Of a stretch of DNA of 64,000 nt, positions 51,702 through 60,500 are shown in pieces. This DNA comes from Bacteroidales bacterium (GTDB taxonomy: Bacteria > Bacteroidota > Bacteroidia > Bacteroidales > Muribaculaceae): assembly GCA_004557825.1 (NCBI GenBank), contig SFFL01000002.1, forward strand, positions 62,001-126,000, in the 5' to 3' direction. Each line of letters begins with the position of its first letter. Position 1 is the stretch's first letter. A program made the position numbers and the translations under genes. The notes beneath the pieces were generated by a model. That model had not been told where the DNA came from. It saw only the letters and a list, made by a program, of their open reading frames with translations, and did not search any database.

Positions 51702-54125
51702 ATGCAATTCCGATTCTTCGCAATTGCCGCACTCCTGGCGGCAGTGGCCCAGGCTCCCGAGGCCGAGGCTTCGCGCCTGCGCGCCCCGGCTTATCCGCTG
51801 GTCACTATCGACCCTTACACCAATGTCTGGTCGATGACCGACACTCTTTATGCCGACGATACCCGTCACTGGACCGGCCGGCAGCAGCCCCTCACCGGCG
51901 TGCTATCGGTCGACGGTAAGGATTACCGTTTCATGGGCCGCGATTTCCGGTATATGGAGATGCTGGTGCCCAATGCCGAATGGGGCAAGTGGGAAGGCAA
52001 ATACAAGAAGCATTTCCCCGGCGAAGGCTGGGCGCTGGAAAGCCACGACGACAGCTCCTGGCCTCCGGGCCGCGGCAGCTATGCCACCACCTGGACCGAT
52101 GGCAAATACCTCAAGGTGAAGAATGAGTTCTGCCGTCCCGGTGGAGGCACCACCTGGGATTGCGAGGACATCTGGGTGCGCCGTTATGTCGACCTCCCCG
52201 AGAATCTCGACGGCAAGGATCTTTGGCTCGACTACTGCGTCGAGGACAAGGCCGAAATCTTCATCAACGGCAAGCGCCTGATGCTGGCCGACGGCGGCAA
52301 TGACTTCAACGACCACCGTCTGCAGCCCATTCCCGCCGGTATGCTCCGCCCGGGCCGCAATCTCGTAGCCGCCCACGCCCATCACGACAAGGGCAAATAT
52401 GGCATCTACGACTTCGCCATCCTCGGCAGCGACCGCGCCGCCGACCGTTTCCCGCAGGCTGCCGTTCAGACTTCGGTGGATTACTCCGCCACTCAGACGG
52501 TTTATACTTTCGACTGCGGCCCCGTGCAGTTGGAGGTTACTTTCACCGCGCCCTTCCTCCCCAACGACCTTGAACTGGCTTCGCGCCCGGTCAACTATAT
52601 GTCCTACAAGGTGAAATCCACCGACGGCAAGGCGCACACCACAGCTCTCACGCTGATTGCTTCGCCGCTCCACGCCGTTGACTTCCCCGGTGAGCCCACC
52701 GACGAGCGCGTGGAGAGTACCGACGGCCTCACGCTGATGAGCACCGGCACCGTGCAGCAGCGCACCCTCGAGAAATGGGGCGACGACCGCCGCATCAACT
52801 GGGGTCGCTTCTACGTGGCCGCACCCTCGGCCGACACCACTTTCGATGTCGACGGTAAGGAGCTGAAGCTCACCCGTCAGCTTGGTTCGGCTAAGGAAGC
52901 CGAAGGATTTCTGATGCTGGGCTACGACGATGTGTTCTCGCTCAACTATATGGGCACCAATCTGCGCCCCTACTGGAACCGCAACGGCGACCAGACAATC
53001 CTCTCGCAATTCCTCAAGGCGCAGGCCGACTATCCCCGCCTGATGAAGGAGTGCGCCAAATTCGACCGCAAGCTCTACTCCGATGCCAAGAAGGCCGGAG
53101 GCGAGGACTATGCCGACCTCTGCACCCTGGCATGGCGCCAGGTGATGGCCGCGCACAAGCTCTGCCAGGCTCCCTCGGGCGTGCTCATCTTCCCCTCGAA
53201 GGAGAATTTCTCCAACGGCTCGATCGGTACCGTCGATCTCTCATATCCCTCCATTCCGATGTTCCTGCTCTACAATGTGGAGCTGGCAAAGGGTCTGATC
53301 AATCCGATTTTTGAATACTGCGCTTCCGACGCCTGGAACAAGCCCTACGCCGCTCACGATGTAGGTCGCTATCCGCTGGCCCTGGGTCAGAACTATGGCG
53401 GCGATATGCCGGTGGAGGAGAGCGGCAATATGCTCATTATGGCCGCCGCTATCGCCCGCGCCGAGGGCAATGCCGACTATGCTTCGAGCTACTGGCCGCT
53501 GCTCACTCAGTGGGCCAACTTCCTGGAGGAGAAGGGTCTCGACCCCGAAAACCAGCTTTGCACCGACGACTTCGCCGGTCATCTTGCCCACAACGCCAAC
53601 CTCTCCGGCAAGGCCATCCTCGGCCTGGCTGCCTACGGCTATCTGGCCGGTATGCGCGGCGACAAGGACACCGAGAAGAAGTATATGGATATGGCCCGCG
53701 AGATGGCTGCCCGCTGGGTAGAAATGGCCGACGACGGCGACCACTACCGTCTGGCATTCGACAAGCCCGGCACATGGAGCCAGAAATACAATCTCGTCTG
53801 GGACAAAATCTTCGGCTGGAACATCTTCCCCAAGGAGGTCTACGACAAGGAAATCAAATACTACCTGGCCCACCAGAATGAATATGGCCTCCCGCTCGAC
53901 TGCCGCGAGACCTACACCAAGACCGACTGGATTCTCTGGACAGCCACGATGGCCGACAACGACCGCGACTTCCGCGCTCTGGTTCACCCCGTCTGGAAAT
54001 TTATGAACGAAACCACCGACCGCAAGCCTATGACCGACTGGCCCTACACCGACCGCAAGATCGCCCGCCAGTTCCGCAACCGCTCCGTCGTCGGCGGCTA
54101 CTTCATCAAAATGCTCGAAAATTGA
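51702..54125 (+). CDS. DUF4965/glutaminase-A-type protein with galactose-binding-like insert
   Basis: The 807-residue protein has a signal peptide (MQFRFFAIAALLAAVAQA) and the GtaA/DUF4965 layout: an N-terminal beta domain beginning PAYPLVTIDPYTNVWSMTD, a middle DUF5127-like part, and an alpha-helical toroid (about 455-800) with NFSNGSIGTVDLSYPSIPMF, HDVGRYPLALGQNYGGDMPV, EESGNMLIMAAAIARAEGNA and TWSQKYNLVWDKIFGWNIFP. Inserted near 145-250 is a galactose-binding-like fold (WVRRYVDLPENLDGKDLWLD). Fungal relatives are called glutaminase A, but those in polysaccharide loci are probably (alpha/alpha)6 glycosidases. It is 19 nt after copy 2. Confidence 0.8.
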   Translation: MQFRFFAIAALLAAVAQAPEAEASRLRAPAYPLVTIDPYTNVWSMTDTLYADDTRHWTGRQQPLTGVLSVDGKDYRFMGRDFRYMEMLVPNAEWGKWEGKYKKHFPGEGWALESHDDSSWPPGRGSYATTWTDGKYLKVKNEFCRPGGGTTWDCEDIWVRRYVDLPENLDGKDLWLDYCVEDKAEIFINGKRLMLADGGNDFNDHRLQPIPAGMLRPGRNLVAAHAHHDKGKYGIYDFAILGSDRAADRFPQAAVQTSVDYSATQTVYTFDCGPVQLEVTFTAPFLPNDLELASRPVNYMSYKVKSTDGKAHTTALTLIASPLHAVDFPGEPTDERVESTDGLTLMSTGTVQQRTLEKWGDDRRINWGRFYVAAPSADTTFDVDGKELKLTRQLGSAKEAEGFLMLGYDDVFSLNYMGTNLRPYWNRNGDQTILSQFLKAQADYPRLMKECAKFDRKLYSDAKKAGGEDYADLCTLAWRQVMAAHKLCQAPSGVLIFPSKENFSNGSIGTVDLSYPSIPMFLLYNVELAKGLINPIFEYCASDAWNKPYAAHDVGRYPLALGQNYGGDMPVEESGNMLIMAAAIARAEGNADYASSYWPLLTQWANFLEEKGLDPENQLCTDDFAGHLAHNANLSGKAILGLAAYGYLAGMRGDKDTEKKYMDMAREMAARWVEMADDGDHYRLAFDKPGTWSQKYNLVWDKIFGWNIFPKEVYDKEIKYYLAHQNEYGLPLDCRETYTKTDWILWTATMADNDRDFRALVHPVWKFMNETTDRKPMTDWPYTDRKIARQFRNRSVVGGYFIKMLEN

Positions 54126-54392
54126 AAATGCGGGGCCTCTCGGCTACCCTCTCTCTGCCTCTCGGCTACCCTCTCTTCGCCTCCTGGGCCAGGGCATCCC
54201 TCCGGGCATCCTCATTTCGGGCTTGCGCCCTCAACACAGTGCTGAGGGCGCCTGCCCGAAGCAAAGCCCCCTCTCCCCGCCCCTTCTCCCTCCACCCGTG
54301 CCTCTCCCCCCCCCCCAATCCCGCCTCTCTTAATTTTAAATTTTAAATTTTCAATTTTCAATTTTACATTACCTTTTACTACCATTGAAAAA
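54126..54392. other. Operon-interrupting spacer with palindromic element
   Basis: In an otherwise tight operon this 267-nt spacer contains the complete palindromic element copy D (54216-54260), a C-run, and an AT tract of reiterated AATTTTAAATTTT/CAATTTT words, ending in TACCTTTTAC, close to a TAnnTTTG box. It may hold a secondary promoter or an mRNA processing or attenuation point. Confidence 0.55.
54216..54260. repeat. Dispersed 45-bp palindromic element, complete copy D
   Basis: TTCGGGCTTGCGCCCTCA and TGAGGGCGCCTGCCCGAA surround a 9-nt loop ACACAGTGC, which is nearly the complement of the copy C loop. The arms pair except at one position. Confidence 0.9.
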
Positions 54393-57083
54393 GTGATACG
54401 ATCAATCATAGTGTCAGCAGCGCTGACGTTGGCCGCGGCCTGCAGCGCCGCGGTGAACGTCGGTTCGCTTACATCCGAGCTGCAGCCCCGCCCTCTCGGC
54501 CTGGAGCAAACACCCCGTCTCGGTTGGAAGATTACCTCCGACGAACCGGGCGTGATGCAGAAAGCCTACCATATTCTCGTGGCCTCCGATTCCACCCTCC
54601 TCACCCCCGGCAAAGCAGACATCTGGGATTCGGGCCGTGTGCTCTCCGACGCCTCTCAGTGGGTGCCCTGCGGCGCCACCGAGATTCCGCCGATGAGCCG
54701 CGTCTACTGGGCCGTGCAGGTTGAAACCAACCGCGGCACCTCCCCCTGGAGCAAGCCCGCACAGTGGGGCACCGGCATTCCCGGCGGCGAAACCAAATGG
54801 GATGCCGAGTGGATTGGCGGCCGCCTCCCCGGCGACGACCCCCGCAAGGCCATCCCCGCCCGCTATATGCGCAAGCCCTTCGCCACCGACAAAGGCAAGG
54901 AAATCAGCGCCGCCACGCTCTACATCTGCGGCCTGGGCACCTACGAGGCATATCTCAACGGCCACCGCGTAGGCGATGCCGTGCTGCAGGGGCCGCCCAC
55001 ACGCTTCGATGCGCTCGCCCTCTACGACGCCCACGATGTGACCGACCTGCTCCGCAGCGGCGACAACACCCTGGGCGTGGTGCTCGGCAACGGCCGCTTT
55101 GCGCCCGAGCGTATGCGCACTATGGTATTCTTCGGCTATCCCCGTCTGCTGGCCCGCCTGGAGATTGTCTACGCCGACGGCTCACGAAGCAGCGTTGTTT
55201 CCGACGGCTCCTGGCGCCTAACTACCGACGGCCCCATCCGCGCCAACAGCGAATTTGACGGCGAAATCTACGACGCCTTCTGCGAGATGCCCTCCTGGAA
55301 CGCCAACGGCTTCAATGACTCCGCCTGGGTGGCCGCTCCCGTCACCGGCGGTCCCGGCGGCAAGCTCCAGTATGCCATCAACCCGCCACTCCGCATCAAG
55401 GACCACATTATGGCCCGCACCGTCACACGCCGTCCCGACGGCTCATTCCTGGTGGATATGGGAGTAAACCATGTGGGCTGGCTCCGGCTGAAGCTCCGCG
55501 GCGACCTCAACGCCGGCGACACCATCCGTGTGCGTTTCGCCGAAACTCTCTCGCCCGACTCCTCCCTCTACGTCACCGCCCTTCGCTCGGCCAAGCCCTG
55601 CGACACATACATCTACGCCGGTCCCGGCGAGGTGGTGTATCAGCCCACCTTCACCTATCACGGCTTCCGCTACGCCACCGTGGAAGGGCTCAACTATCAG
55701 CTCTCACCCAATGAAGTGACTTCGATGGTGGTTTACGACGATATGCCCGCCACCGGCTCTTTCAGCTGCGGCAACGACGTGATCAACACCGTCTACGCCA
55801 ACGCCGTGCGCGGCATCCGCAGCAATTACCGCGGATTCCCCACCGACTGCCCGCAGCGCGACGAGCGTCTCCCCTGGCTCGGCGACCGCACCACCGGCGC
55901 TTACGGCGAGGCTTTCCCCTTCGGCAACTACGGTCTGTACCGCAAATGGCTCGACGATATCGCCTCCTGCCAGCGCGACAACGGCGGCCTCCCCGACATC
56001 TGCCCCAACTACTGGGATGTTTTCTCCGACAATCTCACCTGGCCCGCCGCATACCCCAATGCCGCCGATATGCTTATGAAGCAGTATGGCGACTCCGCCG
56101 CCGTGCGCCGTCACTATCCCGCGATGAAGAAGTGGCTCGACCACATGAAGCACGACTATATGCACGGCTACATCGTGGAGCGCGACGAGTATGGCGACTG
56201 GTGCCTCCCGCCCGAAGAGTTGCACCTGATTCACTCCTCCGACCCTGAGCGAGTGACCGACGGCGCCCTCCTGGCCACGGCGCACCTATATTATCTCTCG
56301 AATCTGCTCAGCCGCTTCGCCACAATCGCCGGCGACAATCAGGGCGCTGCAGAGCTGAAGACCGACGCCGACAGCATCCGCGCCGCCTTCAACCGCCGTT
56401 TCTACGACCCGGCACGCGGCTGCTACCGCAACTACACCGTCACGGCCAATCTGCTGCCGCTCCGCTTCGGCCTGGTCGACGACGCCAACCGCAAGAGCGT
56501 GTTCAACCACATCGTGGCCACCACCCGCGACAAATACAATGACCACGTGAGCGTGGGCGTGATTGGCATTCAGCACCTTATGCGCGGCCTCTCCGAAAAC
56601 GGCCGCCCCGACCTGGCGCTGAAAATCGCCTCCGCAAAGGATTACCCCTCCTGGGGCTATATGGCCTCACGCGGCGCCACCACCATCTGGGAGCTTTGGA
56701 ACGGCGACACCGCCGCCCCCGATATGAACTCCGGCAACCACGTGATGCTCCTTGGCGATCTCCTCATCTGGGAGTATGAAATCCTCGGCGGCATCTCCAA
56801 CGCCGAAGGTTCCTCCGGCTACAAGAAAATCCGCCTCGCTCCCCTCTTCGACCGCTCCCTGGGCCACGTAGACTGCACCTACGAATCAATCTACGGTCCC
56901 ATCGTAAGCAACTGGGCATACGCCCCCGACGGCACTCTCTCCTACCACTTTGAAATTCCAGCCAACACCACAGCCGAGGTCTACCTCCCCGCAGATATGC
57001 CCGCCACCGGCGCGGCAAGCCTCCTGCGCAAAGAGGGCAACCGCAATGTATACCTTTATCATTCAGGCTCCTACACTCTATAA
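54393..57083 (+). CDS. GH78 family alpha-L-rhamnosidase
   Basis: The 896-residue protein has a signal peptide (MIRSIIVSAALTLAAACSAA), N-terminal beta domains with LNGHRVGDAVLQGPPTRFD, and an (alpha/alpha)6 barrel. GH78 markers: GFPTDCPQRDERLPWLGDR with candidate general acid Glu491, NYGLYRKWLDDIASCQRDNG, GDWCLPPEE and WGYMASRGATTIWELWNGD. It should remove terminal alpha-L-rhamnose by inversion. The only in-frame codons near the signal peptide are GTG at 54393 and, three codons earlier, ATT (ATT GAA AAA GTG); I use GTG, but the ATT form reads like a lost ATG. It follows the palindromic element. Confidence 0.92.
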   Translation: MIRSIIVSAALTLAAACSAAVNVGSLTSELQPRPLGLEQTPRLGWKITSDEPGVMQKAYHILVASDSTLLTPGKADIWDSGRVLSDASQWVPCGATEIPPMSRVYWAVQVETNRGTSPWSKPAQWGTGIPGGETKWDAEWIGGRLPGDDPRKAIPARYMRKPFATDKGKEISAATLYICGLGTYEAYLNGHRVGDAVLQGPPTRFDALALYDAHDVTDLLRSGDNTLGVVLGNGRFAPERMRTMVFFGYPRLLARLEIVYADGSRSSVVSDGSWRLTTDGPIRANSEFDGEIYDAFCEMPSWNANGFNDSAWVAAPVTGGPGGKLQYAINPPLRIKDHIMARTVTRRPDGSFLVDMGVNHVGWLRLKLRGDLNAGDTIRVRFAETLSPDSSLYVTALRSAKPCDTYIYAGPGEVVYQPTFTYHGFRYATVEGLNYQLSPNEVTSMVVYDDMPATGSFSCGNDVINTVYANAVRGIRSNYRGFPTDCPQRDERLPWLGDRTTGAYGEAFPFGNYGLYRKWLDDIASCQRDNGGLPDICPNYWDVFSDNLTWPAAYPNAADMLMKQYGDSAAVRRHYPAMKKWLDHMKHDYMHGYIVERDEYGDWCLPPEELHLIHSSDPERVTDGALLATAHLYYLSNLLSRFATIAGDNQGAAELKTDADSIRAAFNRRFYDPARGCYRNYTVTANLLPLRFGLVDDANRKSVFNHIVATTRDKYNDHVSVGVIGIQHLMRGLSENGRPDLALKIASAKDYPSWGYMASRGATTIWELWNGDTAAPDMNSGNHVMLLGDLLIWEYEILGGISNAEGSSGYKKIRLAPLFDRSLGHVDCTYESIYGPIVSNWAYAPDGTLSYHFEIPANTTAEVYLPADMPATGAASLLRKEGNRNVYLYHSGSYTL

Positions 57084-57107
57084 ACAGTAGCGTTACAGCA
57101 TCCGCCG

Positions 57108-57686
57108 ATGGTAGATGAGAACTACATATATCTTTCCGACCAGGATCTCTGCACACTTGCAGCCCGGGGCGACCGCACAGCCGTAGAGACGATTTACAAG
57201 CGTCACTACGGTCTGCTGGTCAATTACGGACTCAAGTTCAACCCCAACCTGCAGATGGTCCAGGATTCGATTCAGACGCTATTTGTAGGGCTCCTCTGCC
57301 ATCCATCGCGCTGGAATCAGGTGGAAGTGTCGGTAAGGGCGTGGCTCCTCGTGTCGCTGCGCAACCTCATCCTGCATCAGAACAAATCCGACCTGAAAAA
57401 CGTGCACTTCGACGATCTCTTTGCCTTCGAGCACCCCACCCACGACCCGGCCACAGAAACCGGCCCCGACGACAAGCAGGCCCACCGCGACCGCAACATT
57501 CTCAACGCCCTCTCCAAGCTCTCGGCACGCCAGCGCCAGGCCATCTACCTCTTCTATGTGAAAGGCCTCACGCACAGCGAAATAGGCAAGCTCCTCAACA
57601 TCAACTCCCAATCCTCGATGAACCTCCTTAGCCGCGCCCTCGACAAACTCCGCAAGCTCCTCCGCGGCTTCTCCTTCCTCAGCTAA
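57108..57686 (+). CDS. ECF-type RNA polymerase sigma factor of the polysaccharide locus
   Basis: The 192-residue cytosolic protein has sigma region 2 (AARGDRTAVETIYKRHYGLL ... SVRAWLLVSLRNLILHQNKS) and region 4 (LSARQRQAIYLFYVKGLTHS EIGKLLNIN). In Bacteroidales it normally lies directly before fecR. Here it sits about 15 kb downstream of fecR, between GH78 and GH31, 24 nt after GH78, so it is transcribed with its own target operon. That arrangement would give positive feedback. It is the only sigma gene in the window, so it is the best partner for the FecR at 40616. Confidence 0.92.
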   Translation: MVDENYIYLSDQDLCTLAARGDRTAVETIYKRHYGLLVNYGLKFNPNLQMVQDSIQTLFVGLLCHPSRWNQVEVSVRAWLLVSLRNLILHQNKSDLKNVHFDDLFAFEHPTHDPATETGPDDKQAHRDRNILNALSKLSARQRQAIYLFYVKGLTHSEIGKLLNINSQSSMNLLSRALDKLRKLLRGFSFLS

Positions 57687-57750
57687 TCCCCCGCCCCTCT
57701 CCCCCCTGTTCTCCTGTGCCTGTCTAATATCCGCATTATAAGAAAAAGCT

Positions 57751-60120
57751 ATGAATAAGAAATCCCTTCTTTCCCTTGCAATGGCAACCATAGCGCTCGC
57801 GCCGGCTGCCCAGAACCCCGTGGCCGCACCCGAGGCTACGGTTGTCAGCGGCAACGCCCGCTTCACCGTGCTCACACCCCAGATGGTGCGCATCGAATAC
57901 AGCGACAGCGGCCGCTTTGAAGACCGTGCCACATTCGCCATAATTAACCGCCGGATGGAGTCGGTGCCCCGCTTCACCACCCGCGAGGAGGGGGATTTCC
58001 TCTATCTAGACACCGACAGCCTGCACCTGAAATACCGCAAGGGCACCGACCCGCGCACCTCTCCCGTCTCCCCCGCCAATCTCTCGGTAGCCTTCAACGT
58101 CAACGGCGCTCCCGTGGAATGGTTCCCCGGCAAAGCCGACACCGCCAACCTCAAAGGCACCGCCCGCACCCTCGACTGGAACAACGGCGACAGCAACCGC
58201 AAGTTTATGGAGGACGGTCTGGTATCTCGCTCCGGCTGGGCTATCATCGATGACTCCTGGAAAGGCTCCACCCGCGCCGACGGCAGCAAGTCGCTGGCCT
58301 TTGAATACGACCCCGAAATCGGCTTCGACTGGTATGCTCAGCGCGCCGACACCACCGCGATGGACACCTACCTCCTGGCCCACGGCCACGACTACAAGAA
58401 GGCCATCGGCGACTTCACCAAAATCGGCGGCAAGATACCCCTGCCCCCGAAGTTTGTCTTCGGCTACTGGTACAGCCGTTTCGCCGCCTACTCCGACGAT
58501 GACTACCGCCGCATCATGCAGACCCTCAAGGAGAAAGAGATTCCCGCCGACGTGATTATCCTCGATATGGACTGGCACTGGAACGGCCACGAGGACGGCC
58601 ACTCTGTAGGCATCGGCGGCTGGGTAGGCTGGTCGTGGAACACCCGTCTGATTCCGCGCCCCGAAGACCTGCTCGCCGACATCCACAACCAGGGCTACCA
58701 CACCGGCCTCAACTTCCACTCCTGCGACGGTATCGGCCGCGTCGAATCCCCCCGCTATTTCCGCAATATGGTGCGCGACCTCGGCACAAAATACCTCACC
58801 GAGAGCGGCGACACCATCGCCTGGCACCTTGAAGATAAGGATTTCTACAAGTCGTTCTTCTCCAACATTCTCCACGAACATGAGGATGAGGGCGTTGACT
58901 TCTGGTGGCCCGACTGGCAGCAGTGGCCCATCAACAAGGTTGTGCCCTATCTCGGCGAAACGTTCTGGCACAACCACGTGCTCTTCAGCGATATGAAGAA
59001 GAACCGCACCGACCGCCGTCCGCTCATCTTCCACCGTTGGGGCGGTCTGGGCAGCCATCGCTATCAGCTCGGCTTCTCCGGCGACACCTTTATCAACTTC
59101 CCCACCCTGGCCTTCGAGCCTTACTTCACCGCCACGGCCTCGAATGTGGGCTACACCTACTGGGGCCACGACCTGGGCGGCCACATGTACCCCGATCCCG
59201 GTATGGCCAACAACCCCGAACTGATCCTCCGCTGGTTTCAGTTCGGCGCCTTCTCGCCGATTTTCCGCAGCCACGCCGGCAAATCCGATGAAATCGAGCG
59301 CCGCATCTGGATGCTCCCCAACTTCAATGAACTGCGCGACGTAGTGCGCCTGCGCTACTCTCTCATCCCCTACATCTACACCGCCTCGCGCAACACCTAC
59401 GACACCGGTGTGGGCCTCGTGCGACCGCTCTACTACGAGCACCCCGAGGCTGAGGAAGCCTACGCCATCGAAGATGAATATTACTTCGGCGACAACATCC
59501 TGGTGGCACCCGTCACCGCCCCGGCCGACAGCGTCAGCGGTCTGGCTTCCAGAAAGATTTGGTTCCCCGCCGGACAATGGTGGAGCGCCGCAACACACCA
59601 GATGATTTCCGGCCCCGCAACACGCACTATGGAGTTCACCGCCACCCAGATTCCCTATTTCTACAAGGCAGGATCCATCACACCGCTCTATCCCGAAGGG
59701 GTGATGCGCGCCAACGAGCAACCCGCCACAATGGTGCTCAACATCGTAGCCGGTGCCTCCGGCAAGGGTAGCCTCTACGAAGACAGCGGCGACAGCAACG
59801 ACTACGACGACAACTACGCCCTAACAGAGTTCACCCACAACGTTAAGGGCAACAGCGAAACCTACACCATCGGCGCCCGCCACGGCAAAGCAGCCGATTC
59901 GCTGGCTCCCGACCGCGCCTGGACCCTCAACATCGTCAACGCCACCGCCCCCAAATCCGTAAAAATCAACGGCAAAAAAGCCCCCCGCGCAGCTGCTGCC
60001 GCTACCGTCTCTGCTGCCGCCTGGAGCTACGATGCAGCCACCAATACCCTGCGTATTACTCTCCCCTCGGCACCCTGCTCCCAGAAGCAAACCATCGCCG
60101 TTGATTACACCCGCCGCTAA
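57751..60120 (+). CDS. GH31 family alpha-glycosidase
   Basis: The 789-residue exported protein (MNKKSLLSLAMATIALAPAA) has an N-terminal beta-sandwich, a GH31 (beta/alpha)8 barrel with IPADVIILDMDWHW, the nucleophile motif FWWPDWQQW (Asp388) and the acid/base Asp445 in GFSGDTF, and C-terminal beta domains (LYEDSGDSNDYDDNY). GH31 includes alpha-glucosidases, alpha-xylosidases, alpha-galactosidases and alpha-N-acetylgalactosaminidases. The unusual WWPDWQQW region does not match the common WxDMxE form, so specificity should not be assumed. It is last in the locus, 64 nt after the sigma gene. Confidence 0.92.
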   Translation: MNKKSLLSLAMATIALAPAAQNPVAAPEATVVSGNARFTVLTPQMVRIEYSDSGRFEDRATFAIINRRMESVPRFTTREEGDFLYLDTDSLHLKYRKGTDPRTSPVSPANLSVAFNVNGAPVEWFPGKADTANLKGTARTLDWNNGDSNRKFMEDGLVSRSGWAIIDDSWKGSTRADGSKSLAFEYDPEIGFDWYAQRADTTAMDTYLLAHGHDYKKAIGDFTKIGGKIPLPPKFVFGYWYSRFAAYSDDDYRRIMQTLKEKEIPADVIILDMDWHWNGHEDGHSVGIGGWVGWSWNTRLIPRPEDLLADIHNQGYHTGLNFHSCDGIGRVESPRYFRNMVRDLGTKYLTESGDTIAWHLEDKDFYKSFFSNILHEHEDEGVDFWWPDWQQWPINKVVPYLGETFWHNHVLFSDMKKNRTDRRPLIFHRWGGLGSHRYQLGFSGDTFINFPTLAFEPYFTATASNVGYTYWGHDLGGHMYPDPGMANNPELILRWFQFGAFSPIFRSHAGKSDEIERRIWMLPNFNELRDVVRLRYSLIPYIYTASRNTYDTGVGLVRPLYYEHPEAEEAYAIEDEYYFGDNILVAPVTAPADSVSGLASRKIWFPAGQWWSAATHQMISGPATRTMEFTATQIPYFYKAGSITPLYPEGVMRANEQPATMVLNIVAGASGKGSLYEDSGDSNDYDDNYALTEFTHNVKGNSETYTIGARHGKAADSLAPDRAWTLNIVNATAPKSVKINGKKAPRAAAAATVSAAAWSYDAATNTLRITLPSAPCSQKQTIAVDYTRR

Positions 60121-60236
60121 TCCCCCGCCAAAATTGAAAATTTAAAATTGAAAATTAAAAATTGCCATCCGGGGCATCTACGGCAGGCGACCCACAGCTG
60201 GAGGAGCTTCCAACAGCTGTAGGGGCGCCATCGGCG

Positions 60237-60324
60237 GTAGGGGCGCGATATATCGCGGCCGCATCCAGCGAAATATCCTTTTTGGGGAGGCCATCCGGGG
60301 GCGGGCGCGAAGAATCGCGCCCCC
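60237..60324 (+). repeat. 84-88 bp double-hairpin dispersed element, copy 2
   Basis: It matches the reverse complement of 18646-18729. Both ends are hairpins built from GGGGCGCGAT/ATCGCG and GGGCGCGAA/TCGCGCCC, joined by GCATCCAGCGAAA...GGGGAGGCCATCCGGG. Confidence 0.8.
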
Positions 60325-60415
60325 ACAGACCTCTACGCCCCGCCTTTTACCATAGCTAAAGTAGCTAATTTAGCTAAGATAGCTAATGTAGCAGCAAAAG
60401 ACTCTCCGCGTGGCC

Positions 60416-60484
60416 TCCTGTTCTCCTGCCTTCCGCTTCGGAAGGCAGTGCCGCGAAGCCCCTCCTGTTCTCCTGTCTTCGAGC
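60416..60484. repeat. Dispersed hairpin/CTCCTG element, copy 3
   Basis: CCTCCTGTTCTCCTGCCTTC runs into a 10-bp hairpin (CTGCCTTCCG/CGGAAGGCAG, 60426-60448), then GCCGCGAAGCCCCTCCTG and TTCTCCTGTCTTC. The CTCCTGTTCTCCTG word flanks the hairpin on both sides here. Confidence 0.75.
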
Positions 60485-60500
60485 CATTCCGCATTATTTA

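Larger units (their letters stand above)
60121..60500. other. Repeat-filled spacer at the right end of the polysaccharide locus
   Basis: In order: an AAAATTGAAAATTT tract (60125-60165), the 84-88 bp double-hairpin element (60237-60324) preceded by an extra AGCTGTAGGGGCGCC half unit, a TAGCTAA-type tandem array (60352-60392) and the hairpin/CTCCTG element (60416-60484). No coding sequence and no clean terminator for GH31 were seen. Confidence 0.7.

Noticed and set aside
57279..57980. A 233-codon minus-strand frame over the sigma factor
   Set aside because: It is opposite the ECF sigma gene, whose regions 2 and 4 are clear.
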